Positions 32,680 to 40,571 of a stretch of DNA of 64,000 bases are shown here, in pieces. The stretch is taken from NCBI GenBank assembly GCA_949297215.1, contig CASFRV010000004.1:1-64000 (forward strand), in the 5' to 3' direction. Position 1 is the stretch's first letter, and the number at the start of each line of letters is the position of its first letter. The notes beneath the pieces were generated by a model. That model ran no database searches. It was not told where the DNA came from and saw only the letters and a program-made list of their open reading frames with translations. This stretch comes from an uncultured Bacteroidales bacterium (GTDB taxonomy: Bacteria; Bacteroidota; Bacteroidia; Bacteroidales; Bacteroidaceae). The position numbers and the translations under genes are program-made.

Positions 32680-34272
32680 TCAGTCGTTTTCAGGTTTGTC
32701 GTCAAAAGGCGCATGGCCGTTGCCCCGGCGGCCATAGCCTCCCTCACGGCGACCGTAGCCCCCCTCGCGGCGGCCGTAGCCCCCCTCGCGGCGGCCGTTG
32801 TCGCCGTCGCGGCGGCCATAACCTCCCTCGCGGCGGGGGGCGTCGTCGTTGCGGCGGCCGTAGCCTCCCTCGCGGCGGGCGGGCCGTCCTCCGTCGCGTG
32901 CGTCGCCGCGGAAGCGGGCACCGCGTCCGCCCTCACCGCGCTGGCCGCGGGCGGAGTTGAAGTTGCGCTCAAACTCGATGTGCTTGCGGCGCAGATAGTC
33001 GGCCAGCTCGTCGTTTTCGCCGGCCTCGTCGTCGGTCTTGCGGTTGAAGTCGCGGTTTTGCTTAAAGCGCTTTTTCTCCGCCATGCGGCGGCGCTCCTCG
33101 GCCGTCTTGATGTCGCCGCCACCGGCCCGGAAGCGGTCCATGGCGCCGTCGAAGAGCTGGTATTTTCTAAACTCGCAGTCGATCGAGCCGTTCACCAAAG
33201 GCACCTTGAAACTGGGGCGCAGGCCCATCTCGTCGAAGAGCTCTTCCTTGCCCGAGATCACCCAGGCATCGTTTCCCGTGAAGGCATGCTTCAGGCGCTC
33301 GCCCAGGGCGCGATACACGGCGTGGAGGTCGGCCGGCGCCAGGCGCTCGCCATAGGGCGGGTTGGTAATCATGATGGCGGGTGCCGCGGGCTGGGCAAAC
33401 TTGCGCACGTCCTGCTGCTGCAAGACGATGCAGTCGGCCACGCCGGCGCTTTTGGCGTTGGCCGTGGCGGCCTCGATGGCCGGCAGGTTCAGGTCGTAGC
33501 CATATATCTTGTGGTCGAAGGGGCGTTCCTGCGAGTCGTCGTTGTAGATGCGGTCGAGCAGGTTGCGGTCGAAGTCCTTCCACCGCTCAAAGCCGAAGCT
33601 CTTGCGAAACACGCCCGGATAAATGTTTCGGGCCATGAGAGCGGCCTCGATGAGGATGGTGCCCGAGCCGCAGAAGGGGTCGACGAGGTCTTTCTGGAAG
33701 TCCCACCGCGAGAGCTTCACGAGAGCGGCCGCCAGCACCTCGTTGATGGGCGCCTCGACGGTGGCCACGCGGTAGCCGCGCAGGTGGAGGCTGTCGCCCG
33801 AGGAGTCGAGCGAGAGCGTGCAGCTGGTTTCGGCCACGTGTATGTTGAGACGGATGTCGGGGTTGGTGATGCAGATGTTGGGGCGCTTGCCTTGGGTCTC
33901 GCGGAAATAGTCGACGATGGCGTCCTTCACCTTATAGGCCACGAACTTGGAGTGGCGGAACTCCTGCGAGTAGACCACGGAGTCGACGGCGAACGAGGTT
34001 TCCAGGTCGAGATAGCGGCTCCAATCGATCGACTTCACGGCCTGATAGACGTCGTCGGCATCTTTCGCCTCGAAGTGCTTGATGGGTTTCAGGATGCGCA
34101 CGGCCGTGCGCAGACAGAAGTTGGCTCTGTACATCATCTCGCGGTCGCCGCTGAACGACACCATGCGGCGGCCAATCTGTATATCGTCGGCACCCAGCTC
34201 CGTCAGCTCTTGCGCCAAGACCTCTTCAAGGCCTTGAAAAGTCTTGGCGATGAGTTCAAATTTTTCTTCCAT
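32680..34272 (-). CDS. THUMP-domain rRNA (guanine-N2) methyltransferase, RlmL-like, with Arg/Gly-repeat tail
   Basis: 530 residues. A THUMP RNA-binding domain (about 45-165) precedes a class I SAM methyltransferase (about 165-395) with DPFCGSGTILIEAALMARNI and the catalytic NPPYGERL motif (near 300), as in the N-terminal half of E. coli RlmL (m2G2445 of 23S rRNA) and YpsC. From about residue 440 the chain becomes a low-complexity tail with five or six copies of RREGGYGRR, rich in Arg, Gly and Asp. This is an RGG-box-like RNA-binding extension, not a standard domain of the family. The peptidase gene follows after four bases. Confidence 0.9.
   Translation of the reverse strand: MEEKFELIAKTFQGLEEVLAQELTELGADDIQIGRRMVSFSGDREMMYRANFCLRTAVRILKPIKHFEAKDADDVYQAVKSIDWSRYLDLETSFAVDSVVYSQEFRHSKFVAYKVKDAIVDYFRETQGKRPNICITNPDIRLNIHVAETSCTLSLDSSGDSLHLRGYRVATVEAPINEVLAAALVKLSRWDFQKDLVDPFCGSGTILIEAALMARNIYPGVFRKSFGFERWKDFDRNLLDRIYNDDSQERPFDHKIYGYDLNLPAIEAATANAKSAGVADCIVLQQQDVRKFAQPAAPAIMITNPPYGERLAPADLHAVYRALGERLKHAFTGNDAWVISGKEELFDEMGLRPSFKVPLVNGSIDCEFRKYQLFDGAMDRFRAGGGDIKTAEERRRMAEKKRFKQNRDFNRKTDDEAGENDELADYLRRKHIEFERNFNSARGQRGEGGRGARFRGDARDGGRPARREGGYGRRNDDAPRREGGYGRRDGDNGRREGGYGRREGGYGRREGGYGRRGNGHAPFDDKPEND
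32727..32880. repeat. In-frame DNA repeat encoding the RREGGYGRR tail
   Basis: Tandem and near-tandem copies of CCCTCGCGGCGGCCGTAGCC (written on the plus strand) occur five to six times. They are multiples of three bases apart and keep the reading frame of the methyltransferase. Copy number could vary by slippage or recombination. Confidence 0.85.
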
Positions 34273-34386
34273 TTATATTTTTAATCGTTGTATGCTATGT
34301 CGGGCGCAACACGGGCCGGGCCCTGCCTTCCGCCACGTACGGGCACGCCCCGGCCGCCGGCCTGCACGCACCCCACGCTATTCGTG

Positions 34387-34394
34387 CAAAGGTA
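34387..34394 (-). promoter_or_regulatory. -7 element for the RlmL-like operon
   Basis: TACCTTTG read on the minus strand, 114 bases before the ATG at 34272. No clear -33 element was found. Confidence 0.5.
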
Positions 34395-34495
34395 AATATT
34401 AATTTCTGAACGATGCGCATCTGGGGACGTAAAACGGCCGCGGGGAACGTCCGGCGGGCGGGTGTGCAGCCATGACGCCGGATGCCCGGGCGGGT

Positions 34496-34517
34496 GAGAC
34501 GCGATGAATCGCGTCTC
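34496..34517. repeat. GAGACGCG hairpin, copy 5
   Basis: Perfect arms GAGACGCGAT and ATCGCGTCTC around GA, 55 bases from element B copy 2. Orientation matches copies 3 and 6. Confidence 0.85.
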
Positions 34518-34571
34518 TACGCGGCGGACGCCCCCTGCTGCGGGGCTGCGGGTGTTTCCGGCGCGGCGCCA

Positions 34572-34914
34572 TTTTTTTAACACGGAGAATGCGGAATTTT
34601 CGCCCGCACGCTCCGTCGCTCACAAATGGGAGAAAATCAGAAACTCCTCATTTCCAACCACATCCGTGCGACGCCTCGCCGCATGGACGCCCGAAAACGC
34701 GATTTTCGCCGCTATATGGCACGTTTCGGGGCTATTTTTCCATTAGAAACATCCCATGGATCGGAATTTCCATGGGATGGATCGGCGATTCCATGGGATG
34801 GAATTCGAAATCCAGGGGATGGATCGACGAATCAGCCGCATGGACGCACGAAAACAACGCTAAAAAGCGGACGGCCATGGCCGTCCGCTTTAACGGTTTG
34901 ACATATAGCGCACA
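34572..34914 (-). repeat. Element B, copy 2 (343 bp, inverted)
   Basis: Right end TTTTTTTAACACGGAG at 34572 and left end ...ATATAGCGCACA at 34914, i.e. inverted relative to copy 1. It carries four CCATGGGATGGA-type units and the ATTTTCGCCGCTATATGGCACG block. A 91-codon frame (34626-34901, plus) spans most of it and has an equal-length counterpart in copy 3. A GC palindrome (34915-34927) abuts the left end as at copy 1. The left end is 24 bases from the 3' end of the phosphoesterase gene. With the hairpin at 34496 it fills the gap 34273-34938. Confidence 0.9.
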
Positions 34915-34938
34915 GCCCCGCGCGGGGGCCTGGCTGTC

Positions 34939-36132
34939 TCAGAGCTCGATGGTGCGCACGGTGGCTCCCTCGGTGTTGCGCACGTGGAGCGTCAGGCGCT
35001 TGCCCTGGCGCACGAGCACGAGCATCGTGGCGCCCTTCATGCTCGGGCCGCCGCCGCGCACCACGGGGAAGGGATTGCCCTTGCTCCCGGCTTCGAGGTA
35101 GCCAAAGCTGTGGACGTGGGCGCACAGGTCGACGTCGAACGCCATGCCGCTGACGATGGGCTGCCAGAGCTCCGTGCAGGGCTGGTATTTGTCGGTGTTG
35201 AGCCAGAGGGGTATGTGGTGTACGAGCACGCGGCGCCCGGCGCGGCGGAAGGGGCGGCTGCGGCGCTCGGCCTGCAGGAAATCGACCTGCTCGCGGCGCA
35301 GGGCGGTGAAGTCGTTGAGCCCGTAATAGACCCACGTGCTGTCGGGCTTGTCTTCGCCGCAGTCGAGCATGACGAAGCGCGTGTCGCCCCAGCTGAACGC
35401 GCCGTAGGTGCGTCCGCCGGGATTGCCCAGCAGCGTGTGCATGCCCGAGGAATAGGCGTTGCGTATCTCGTGGTTGCCGCGCAGGAACCACGTGGGGTGC
35501 TCGTCGCTGCGGGCCATGTCGGCGCAGGCGGCTATCATGCGCATGGCGTCGGCGCGCGTGGAGGGCTCGGGCAGGCAGTCGCCGTTGAAGATGACGAAGT
35601 CGTAGCGCATCGTGTCGAGCTGGGCGGCAAAGGCCGCCATCACCGGGGCCGACATGTGCAGGTCGTTGACGATGACGGCGGTGAAGCTTTCCTCGCCGGG
35701 CCCGGGCAGGCGGAAGCTGCGGAAGGGCGTGCGCGCCGTGTCGCCGAAGGTTTTGTGATAGGCGTGGTTTTCGAGCAGTTCGACGGCGCAGACGCGGTAG
35801 ACGTAGCGCTGGCCGGGCGTCAGGCCCGAAAGGTGGATGCGATGGGCCACGTCGTGCACGGCCTGCTGGCCGTCGACCAGCGTGCGGGCGCGCTGCAAAC
35901 GGGCCGTGTCGGGCCCCAGCTCGACCCACGTCACGGCGGGCCGCCGCGTCTGGAAGAGCACGTCGATGCTTGTGGCCTGCATGTCTTGCAGATAGGGGGC
36001 GGCATAGATGAGGGAGTCGGCCCCCGGCGGTGTGGAGGCCGGGGCTGCGGCGGCCGACGGCCGGGCAGCAAAAAAACTGCCGGCGGCCAGGCCGGCCGCC
36101 AGCAGACGTGTGAGGGAAATGCGTGAACTCAT
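34939..36132 (-). CDS. Exported calcineurin-like metallophosphoesterase
   Basis: 397 residues from the ATG at 36132, chosen because a signal peptide (about 1-29) begins there. An N-terminal fibronectin-III-like domain (about 40-140; TWVELGPDTARL, LSGLTPGQRYVYRV), as in purple acid phosphatases, precedes the metallophosphoesterase domain. The metal-site motifs appear in order: VNDLH, FNGDCL, LRGNHEIRN, VHHIPLWL and HVHSFG. The DxH of motif I is NDLH, with the Asp and His kept. It hydrolyses phosphomonoesters or diesters in the periplasm. It is the last gene on the minus strand downstream of the cyd genes, 39 bases after the small membrane protein gene. Confidence 0.88.
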   Translation of the reverse strand: MSSRISLTRLLAAGLAAGSFFAARPSAAAAPASTPPGADSLIYAAPYLQDMQATSIDVLFQTRRPAVTWVELGPDTARLQRARTLVDGQQAVHDVAHRIHLSGLTPGQRYVYRVCAVELLENHAYHKTFGDTARTPFRSFRLPGPGEESFTAVIVNDLHMSAPVMAAFAAQLDTMRYDFVIFNGDCLPEPSTRADAMRMIAACADMARSDEHPTWFLRGNHEIRNAYSSGMHTLLGNPGGRTYGAFSWGDTRFVMLDCGEDKPDSTWVYYGLNDFTALRREQVDFLQAERRSRPFRRAGRRVLVHHIPLWLNTDKYQPCTELWQPIVSGMAFDVDLCAHVHSFGYLEAGSKGNPFPVVRGGGPSMKGATMLVLVRQGKRLTLHVRNTEGATVRTIEL

Positions 36133-36170
36133 AATGGGAATAATGGGTGGTTGTGCCCCGTCGGGGCGGA

Positions 36171-36440
36171 TTATATCCAATGGAGATCGACGGCTGCCGC
36201 GAAAATGAGCCACGAAGGCATCACCAGGTCGAACACAAGCGCCCGCACGAAGCGGCCCAAGCGGTGACGGCGGGCGCGGCCCGAGAGCAGATGGCGCACG
36301 AAGAGCCACAGCCCCGACGCCATGAGGCAGCAGCCGACGACAAGCAGCAGGCGGCTGAGCCCGGCGCTCTCCAACGCCCAACGGTTGAAACCGTAGAGGA
36401 TGTAGGAGAGCGTCCAGATGAGGTTGTGCGTTTCCTGCAT
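36171..36440 (-). CDS. Small membrane protein downstream of cydB (unknown)
   Basis: 89 residues. I do not recognise the family. Three hydrophobic stretches are visible (about 5-18, 26-48 with LSRLLLVVGCCLMASGLWLFV, and 65-85), with a basic loop SGRARRHRLGRFVR between the last two. It follows cydB by 36 bases on the same strand, so it is probably part of the cyd transcript. It could be an accessory subunit or assembly factor of cytochrome bd, but it is much longer than CydX (about 37 residues) and that role is inference only. Confidence 0.7.
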   Translation of the reverse strand: MQETHNLIWTLSYILYGFNRWALESAGLSRLLLVVGCCLMASGLWLFVRHLLSGRARRHRLGRFVRALVFDLVMPSWLIFAAAVDLHWI

Positions 36441-36475
36441 GGCTTTCCTGCTGTTCTACACGGGGAGAGGCTGCC

Positions 36476-37624
36476 TCAATAACGGTGCTCGTCCTTGTCC
36501 AGTTCGCTGCGGGTGAGCGAGCGGCGGTCGATGGCGTGCCAGGCGTAGGCTATGTAGGCCAGCACGACGGGTATGAGCAGCGACACCCAGGCCATCGTGC
36601 GCAGCGTAAACTCGCTCGAACAGCTGTTGCGCAGCGTGAGGGAGCTTTGCAGGTCGGCCGTCGAGGGATAGAAGGCCGTGTCGTTGTAGCCCACGAGCAG
36701 CAGCAGGGCCAGCACGGCCAGCACCGTGCCGGCGCCGGCCGTCCAGATGCCGCGCACGAAGCGGGGGCTCATGAGGGTGCGCACCACGCCGTAGAGCACG
36801 AGCACGACGCCCAGCACAAAGACGACGGCCACGGCGGGCATGGCCACGAGGTTGTGCCAGTACTTATGGGGTGCAAGGCTCACGGCCTGCGTAACGGGGT
36901 CGACGGCATATCCCTCCTTGGTGAGCACGTAGACGACGAAGGCCACGAAGAGCACGACGAAAGGCACGGCGTCGGTGAGCACCTGCCGGCGGATGCGGGG
37001 CGCCAGGGCGGCATCGTCGACGTTGTTGATCAAGTAGAGGCTGCCCAGCGTGCGCGCCAGAAAAACGACGGCCAGGCCCAGGAGCCACACCCACGGGTTG
37101 GCCAGCGCGTCGAGGCCGTGCCAGGCGTTGGCCCAGCGGCTGATGACGGGGGCCGCCACGTCGGCCATGGCGCTCTTGCCCACAACGAAGGCCGAGCCCG
37201 TGAAGAACGTGGCCACCGCCGCACCCAGCAGGAAGGGGCCCACAATGCCGTTGACAACGAGGAAGCGCCGGTAGACCGTGCGGCCCAGCACGTTGCCGGG
37301 CTTCGACTGGAACTCGTAGGCCACGGCTTGCAGCACGAAGCTCACGAGGATGAGCATCCACAACCAGTAGGCCCCGCCGAAACTCGTGCTGTAAAACAGC
37401 GGGAACGAGGCGAAGAAGGCGCCGCCGAACGTGACGAGCGTCGTAAAGGTGAACTCCCACTTGCGGCCCGTGGAATTGACGATGAGGCGGCGCTCCTCTT
37501 CGTTGCCGCCTAGGGCAAAGATGAGCGAGTTGGCCCCCTGCACAAAGAGCAAGAAGACCAGCAGGCCGCCCAGCAGGGCTACGAGAAACCACCAGTATGC
37601 TTGGAGAAATGCGTATGTTATCAT
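36476..37624 (-). CDS. cydB: Cytochrome bd ubiquinol oxidase subunit II
   Basis: 382 residues, about nine membrane segments, normal for CydB. The start MITYAFLQAYWWFLVALLGGLLVFLLFVQGANSL is typical. The segment TLVTFGGAFFASFPLFYSTSFGGAYWLW and the late VMSLLIPVVLAYIAYAWHAI-like end also fit. With CydA it forms the high-affinity terminal oxidase that reduces oxygen to water with menaquinol as donor, protecting anaerobes in nanaerobic niches. It lies 37 bases after cydA. Confidence 0.94.
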   Translation of the reverse strand: MITYAFLQAYWWFLVALLGGLLVFLLFVQGANSLIFALGGNEEERRLIVNSTGRKWEFTFTTLVTFGGAFFASFPLFYSTSFGGAYWLWMLILVSFVLQAVAYEFQSKPGNVLGRTVYRRFLVVNGIVGPFLLGAAVATFFTGSAFVVGKSAMADVAAPVISRWANAWHGLDALANPWVWLLGLAVVFLARTLGSLYLINNVDDAALAPRIRRQVLTDAVPFVVLFVAFVVYVLTKEGYAVDPVTQAVSLAPHKYWHNLVAMPAVAVVFVLGVVLVLYGVVRTLMSPRFVRGIWTAGAGTVLAVLALLLLVGYNDTAFYPSTADLQSSLTLRNSCSSEFTLRTMAWVSLLIPVVLAYIAYAWHAIDRRSLTRSELDKDEHRY

Positions 37625-37661
37625 GTCGTGTCCGTTTGTTTAGGGGTCAGTAATGTTGCGT

Positions 37662-39188
37662 TCAACGGCCTTCGCCAGCGGGGAGCAGTTCGTCGCCCTC
37701 GGGGCCCTTGCGTATGGCACCGCACAGGATGCGCACCTCGGCCACGAGGAGCACGGTGAACAGCACGAGGAAGAGCCAGAACGTGGTCTGCACCGAGGCG
37801 GGCGAGAGCTGCGACACGGCGGCGTTGACGGGCAGCAGGTCCTGGATGGCCCAGGGCTGACGGCCCACCTCGGCCACCACCCAGCCGGCCTGCCCGGCCA
37901 GATACACCAAGGGGATACTCCAAAGGCCCGCCATGAGGAGGGGACGCTTTGCGGCCAGACGGCCGCCCCGGCCATACCACAGCATGGCCGCCAGCACGAG
38001 CAGCAGCAGGCAGCCGGCCCCCACCATGACACGGAAGGCCCAGTAGACAAGCGTGACGGGCGGCACGAGGTCGGAGCGCGAGGCTATGTAGCCGTAGCCG
38101 AAGTGGTTCATGTGCTCGTCCATCACCTTGCGGGCGGCAGCGGCGGCCGCGGGGTCGCTCTTGGCGTGGGTGCGATAGGTGGCAAAGGCATCGAGCGCCA
38201 GCCGGCCGCGGCGCATGCGCTCCTCGGCCGGGAGATGGCGCGTGCCGTCGGGGGCGGTGTAGCCATCGAGCAGGTCGTCGATACCCGGCACGAAGCCGTC
38301 GACGTCGTGGGTGGCCAGCACCGAGAGCATGCCGGGCACCTCAACGCCCGGCACGATGGAGAAGGGGGCCTGCGTGCCGCCCCGCCGCAGCCCTTCGGCG
38401 GCGGCCAGCTTCATGGGCTGATGGCGCGCCACGTCGATGCCCGAGCGGTCGCCCGTGAACATGACGCCGAGCGTGGCCACGAGGCCCGTCACGGCGGCCA
38501 CGCGGATGCTGGCCAGCGCAAAGGCCCGCTCGCGCCGCCGCAGCAGATACCAGCAGCTCACGCCCACCACGAAGACGGCACCCGTCATCCAGCCCGACAG
38601 CACCGTGTGGAAGAACTTGACGACGGCCACGGGGCTGAACGCCACGGCGAAGAAGTCCATCATTTCGTTGCGCACGGTGTCGGGGTTAAAGGCCATGCCT
38701 ACGGGATGTTGCATCCAGCTGTTGGCCACAAGTATCCACCAGGCCGAGAGCGTGGCGCCCAAACCCGTGAGCCACGTGGAGGCCAGATGGAAACCGCGGC
38801 TCACCTTGTTCCAACCAAAGAACATGACGGCGATAAACGTGGCCTCCATAAAGAAAGCCACGATGCCCTCGATGGCCAGCGGGGCGCCGAAGATGTCGCC
38901 CACGAACCAGGAATAGTTGGACCAGTTGGTTCCAAACTCAAATTCGAGGATGATGCCCGTGGCCACGCCGATGGCGAAGTTGATGCCGAAGAGCTTCATC
39001 CAAAACTGCGCGGTGCGCTTCCAGAAGGGGTCTTTCTTCCAGACGTAGAGCGTTTCCATGATGCCCATCACCACGGCCAGACCGAGCGTGAGGGGAACGA
39101 AAAGCCAGTGGTAGCACGCCGTGAGCGCAAACTGCGCGCGCGACCAGTCTATCAGGGCGGGGTCGATGATGTTCAGTAGCATATGCAA
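37662..39188 (-). CDS. cydA: Cytochrome bd ubiquinol oxidase subunit I
   Basis: 508 residues. The quinol-oxidising subunit carrying hemes b558, b595 and d. DWSRAQFALTACYHWLFVPLTLGL includes the first heme His; GTNWSNYSWFVGDIFGAPLAIEGIVAFFMEATFIAVMFFGW includes the conserved Glu residues of the heme and proton site. GDRSGIDVARHQPMKLAAAEGL starts the periplasmic Q-loop that binds quinol. The first two ATGs (39188 and 39182) are both possible starts. It follows the DUF4492 gene by 32 bases in a DUF4492-cydA-cydB order seen widely in Bacteroidales. Confidence 0.95.
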   Translation of the reverse strand: MHMLLNIIDPALIDWSRAQFALTACYHWLFVPLTLGLAVVMGIMETLYVWKKDPFWKRTAQFWMKLFGINFAIGVATGIILEFEFGTNWSNYSWFVGDIFGAPLAIEGIVAFFMEATFIAVMFFGWNKVSRGFHLASTWLTGLGATLSAWWILVANSWMQHPVGMAFNPDTVRNEMMDFFAVAFSPVAVVKFFHTVLSGWMTGAVFVVGVSCWYLLRRRERAFALASIRVAAVTGLVATLGVMFTGDRSGIDVARHQPMKLAAAEGLRRGGTQAPFSIVPGVEVPGMLSVLATHDVDGFVPGIDDLLDGYTAPDGTRHLPAEERMRRGRLALDAFATYRTHAKSDPAAAAAARKVMDEHMNHFGYGYIASRSDLVPPVTLVYWAFRVMVGAGCLLLLVLAAMLWYGRGGRLAAKRPLLMAGLWSIPLVYLAGQAGWVVAEVGRQPWAIQDLLPVNAAVSQLSPASVQTTFWLFLVLFTVLLVAEVRILCGAIRKGPEGDELLPAGEGR

Positions 39189-39220
39189 GCGGAATAGAGG
39201 GTTGGTCGATGTTTTTCAGC

Positions 39221-39439
39221 TCACCTCCGGTCGGTCAGGGCGGCTCCCACGGCTTCGCTGCGCTCCCTTTCGTCGAGCCCGGCCAAAGCGGGGCGGAAGA
39301 AGAAGGCGCGCAGCACGACGAACATGACGAACAGCTTCACAAGGATGATGACCCAGAGCGTGCGGCCCCAGGTCATGGCGCGAAAACCGTCGCGATAGAA
39401 ACGCCAGACGCCGGCGATGCTGTCGGAAAGACCGGACAT
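39221..39439 (-). CDS. DUF4492 small membrane protein of the cyd operon
   Basis: 72 residues from the ATG at 39439. The sequence FYRDGFRAMTWGRTLWVIILVKLFVMFVVLRAFFF matches what I know of DUF4492: an amphipathic start, one membrane segment (about 30-48) and a polar tail. The family is found in Bacteroidota directly before cydA, suggesting a role in assembly or stability of the oxidase, but no function has been shown to my knowledge. It starts the cyd transcript, just after the tpx terminator. Confidence 0.85.
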   Translation of the reverse strand: MSGLSDSIAGVWRFYRDGFRAMTWGRTLWVIILVKLFVMFVVLRAFFFRPALAGLDERERSEAVGAALTDRR

Positions 39440-39455
39440 GATGCGCAAAATAAAC

Positions 39456-39493
39456 CAAAAAACCGCGAAACGCCAAGGGCTTCGCGGTTTTTT
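39456..39493 (-). terminator. Terminator between tpx and the cyd operon
   Basis: Arms AAAAAACCGCGAA and TTCGCGGTTTTTT enclose a 10- to 12-base loop. The symmetrical A/T ends make it active in either direction; its position fits tpx on the minus strand. Confidence 0.88.
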
Positions 39494-39537
39494 GTCCGTT
39501 TTTGGGCCCGCAGGGGGCCGTTCTGGGGTGTTTCGCC

Positions 39538-40038
39538 TCACTTCAAGGCGGCCAGGGCGGCTTCGTAGTTGGGCTCCTGCGTGATTTCGGGCACGAGCTC
39601 CTCGTAGACGATGGTGCCCTCCTCGTCGATCACGATGACGGCGCGGGCCAGCAGGCCTTTGAGCGGGCCGTCGGTCATGACGAGGCCATACTTCTCGTCG
39701 AAGCAGCGGCAGCGGAACGTCGAGACGGCCGTTACGTTCTCGATGCCCTCGGCCGTGCAGAAGCGGGCCTGGGCAAAGGGCAGGTCCTTTGAGACGCAAA
39801 GCACGGTCACACCGGGCAGCGAGGCAGCTTCCTGGTTGAAGCGTCGCACCGAGGCGGCGCAGACGGGCGTGTCGAGGCTGGGGAAAACGTTCAGCACGAC
39901 GCGGCGGCCGAGCAAATCGGGGAGGTGAAGGACGGAGAGGTCGCCCCGAACGCCACCAAACTTGGGCGCCTTGGTGCCAACGGCGGGCAGGGGGCCACCC
40001 AGCGCGACAGGCTTTCCCTGGAATGTCACTTGGTTCAT
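39538..40038 (-). CDS. tpx: Thiol peroxidase
   Basis: 166 residues, an atypical two-Cys peroxiredoxin reducing hydrogen and alkyl peroxides with thioredoxin. The N-terminal VTFQGKPVALGG matches Tpx. The peroxidatic Cys60 is in FPSLDTPVCAASVRRFN, with the Thr and following Arg of the active site, and the resolving Cys94 is in ARFCTAEGI; this is the standard Tpx spacing. It is last in the flippase-M16-NUDIX-tpx unit, four bases after the NUDIX stop, and next to the cyd operon, which suits an oxygen-defence context. Confidence 0.95.
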   Translation of the reverse strand: MNQVTFQGKPVALGGPLPAVGTKAPKFGGVRGDLSVLHLPDLLGRRVVLNVFPSLDTPVCAASVRRFNQEAASLPGVTVLCVSKDLPFAQARFCTAEGIENVTAVSTFRCRCFDEKYGLVMTDGPLKGLLARAVIVIDEEGTIVYEELVPEITQEPNYEAALAALK

Positions 40039-40042
40039 ACGT

Positions 40043-40564
40043 TTATCGGTTTAGAAGTTTACAGATGCCCGCCCGTATCGACGCCAGGCCGAAGCGGTCG
40101 GGGTGAATGTCGGTGGGAGGGAGCCAGAGGAGGGCGCCGGCGTCGTCGCCCGCGGCCCACGCTGTGCCGGGCTCGGGGCGGCACAGGAAAAAGCTGTCGG
40201 TGGTGTGTACCTCGTAGCCCGAGTAGAGATAGGTGTTGGGCAGCGAGAACAGATAGCGCTCCACGGTGGCGCGGGCGCCCGTTTCCTCGCGCAGCTCGCG
40301 CAGGCAGGCGGCTTCGAGCGTCTCGCCGGCGTCGACAAAGCCGCCCGGCAGGTCGAGCGTGCCGGCCGCGGGCGCCAGGCGGCGGCGCACGGCGAGCAGA
40401 CGGCCCGCCTCGTCGTAGACAACGGCCACGACGGCGGCTGCCGCGTTGTGATAGAGCACGAAGCCGCAGGCCGGACAGCGCTTCGACTTGAAGTCGTTTT
40501 CGACGAAGCCGGCCGCCCCGCAGCGGGGACAATGGGTGAAAAGGTGCAGGGGATGGGCGTTCAT
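40043..40564 (-). CDS. NUDIX hydrolase with N-terminal zinc ribbon
   Basis: 173 residues from the ATG at 40564, which places a zinc ribbon (CPRCG ... CPACG, about 11-32) at the N-terminus; that argues against the longer frame. The NUDIX box GGFVDAGETLEAACLRELREETG (about 75-97) is intact, with the metal-binding REETG. It hydrolyses nucleoside diphosphates linked to another group, and this architecture resembles NADH pyrophosphatase (NudC) and related ADP-sugar enzymes. The M16 protease gene ends seven bases upstream and tpx begins four bases downstream. Confidence 0.9.
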   Translation of the reverse strand: MNAHPLHLFTHCPRCGAAGFVENDFKSKRCPACGFVLYHNAAAAVVAVVYDEAGRLLAVRRRLAPAAGTLDLPGGFVDAGETLEAACLRELREETGARATVERYLFSLPNTYLYSGYEVHTTDSFFLCRPEPGTAWAAGDDAGALLWLPPTDIHPDRFGLASIRAGICKLLNR

Positions 40565-40571
40565 GGCGCAA

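Noticed and set aside
32407-34284. Plus-strand 625-codon frame opposite the DPP and methyltransferase genes
   Set aside because: Low-complexity Val/Ala-rich antisense product. The minus-strand genes show complete catalytic motifs.
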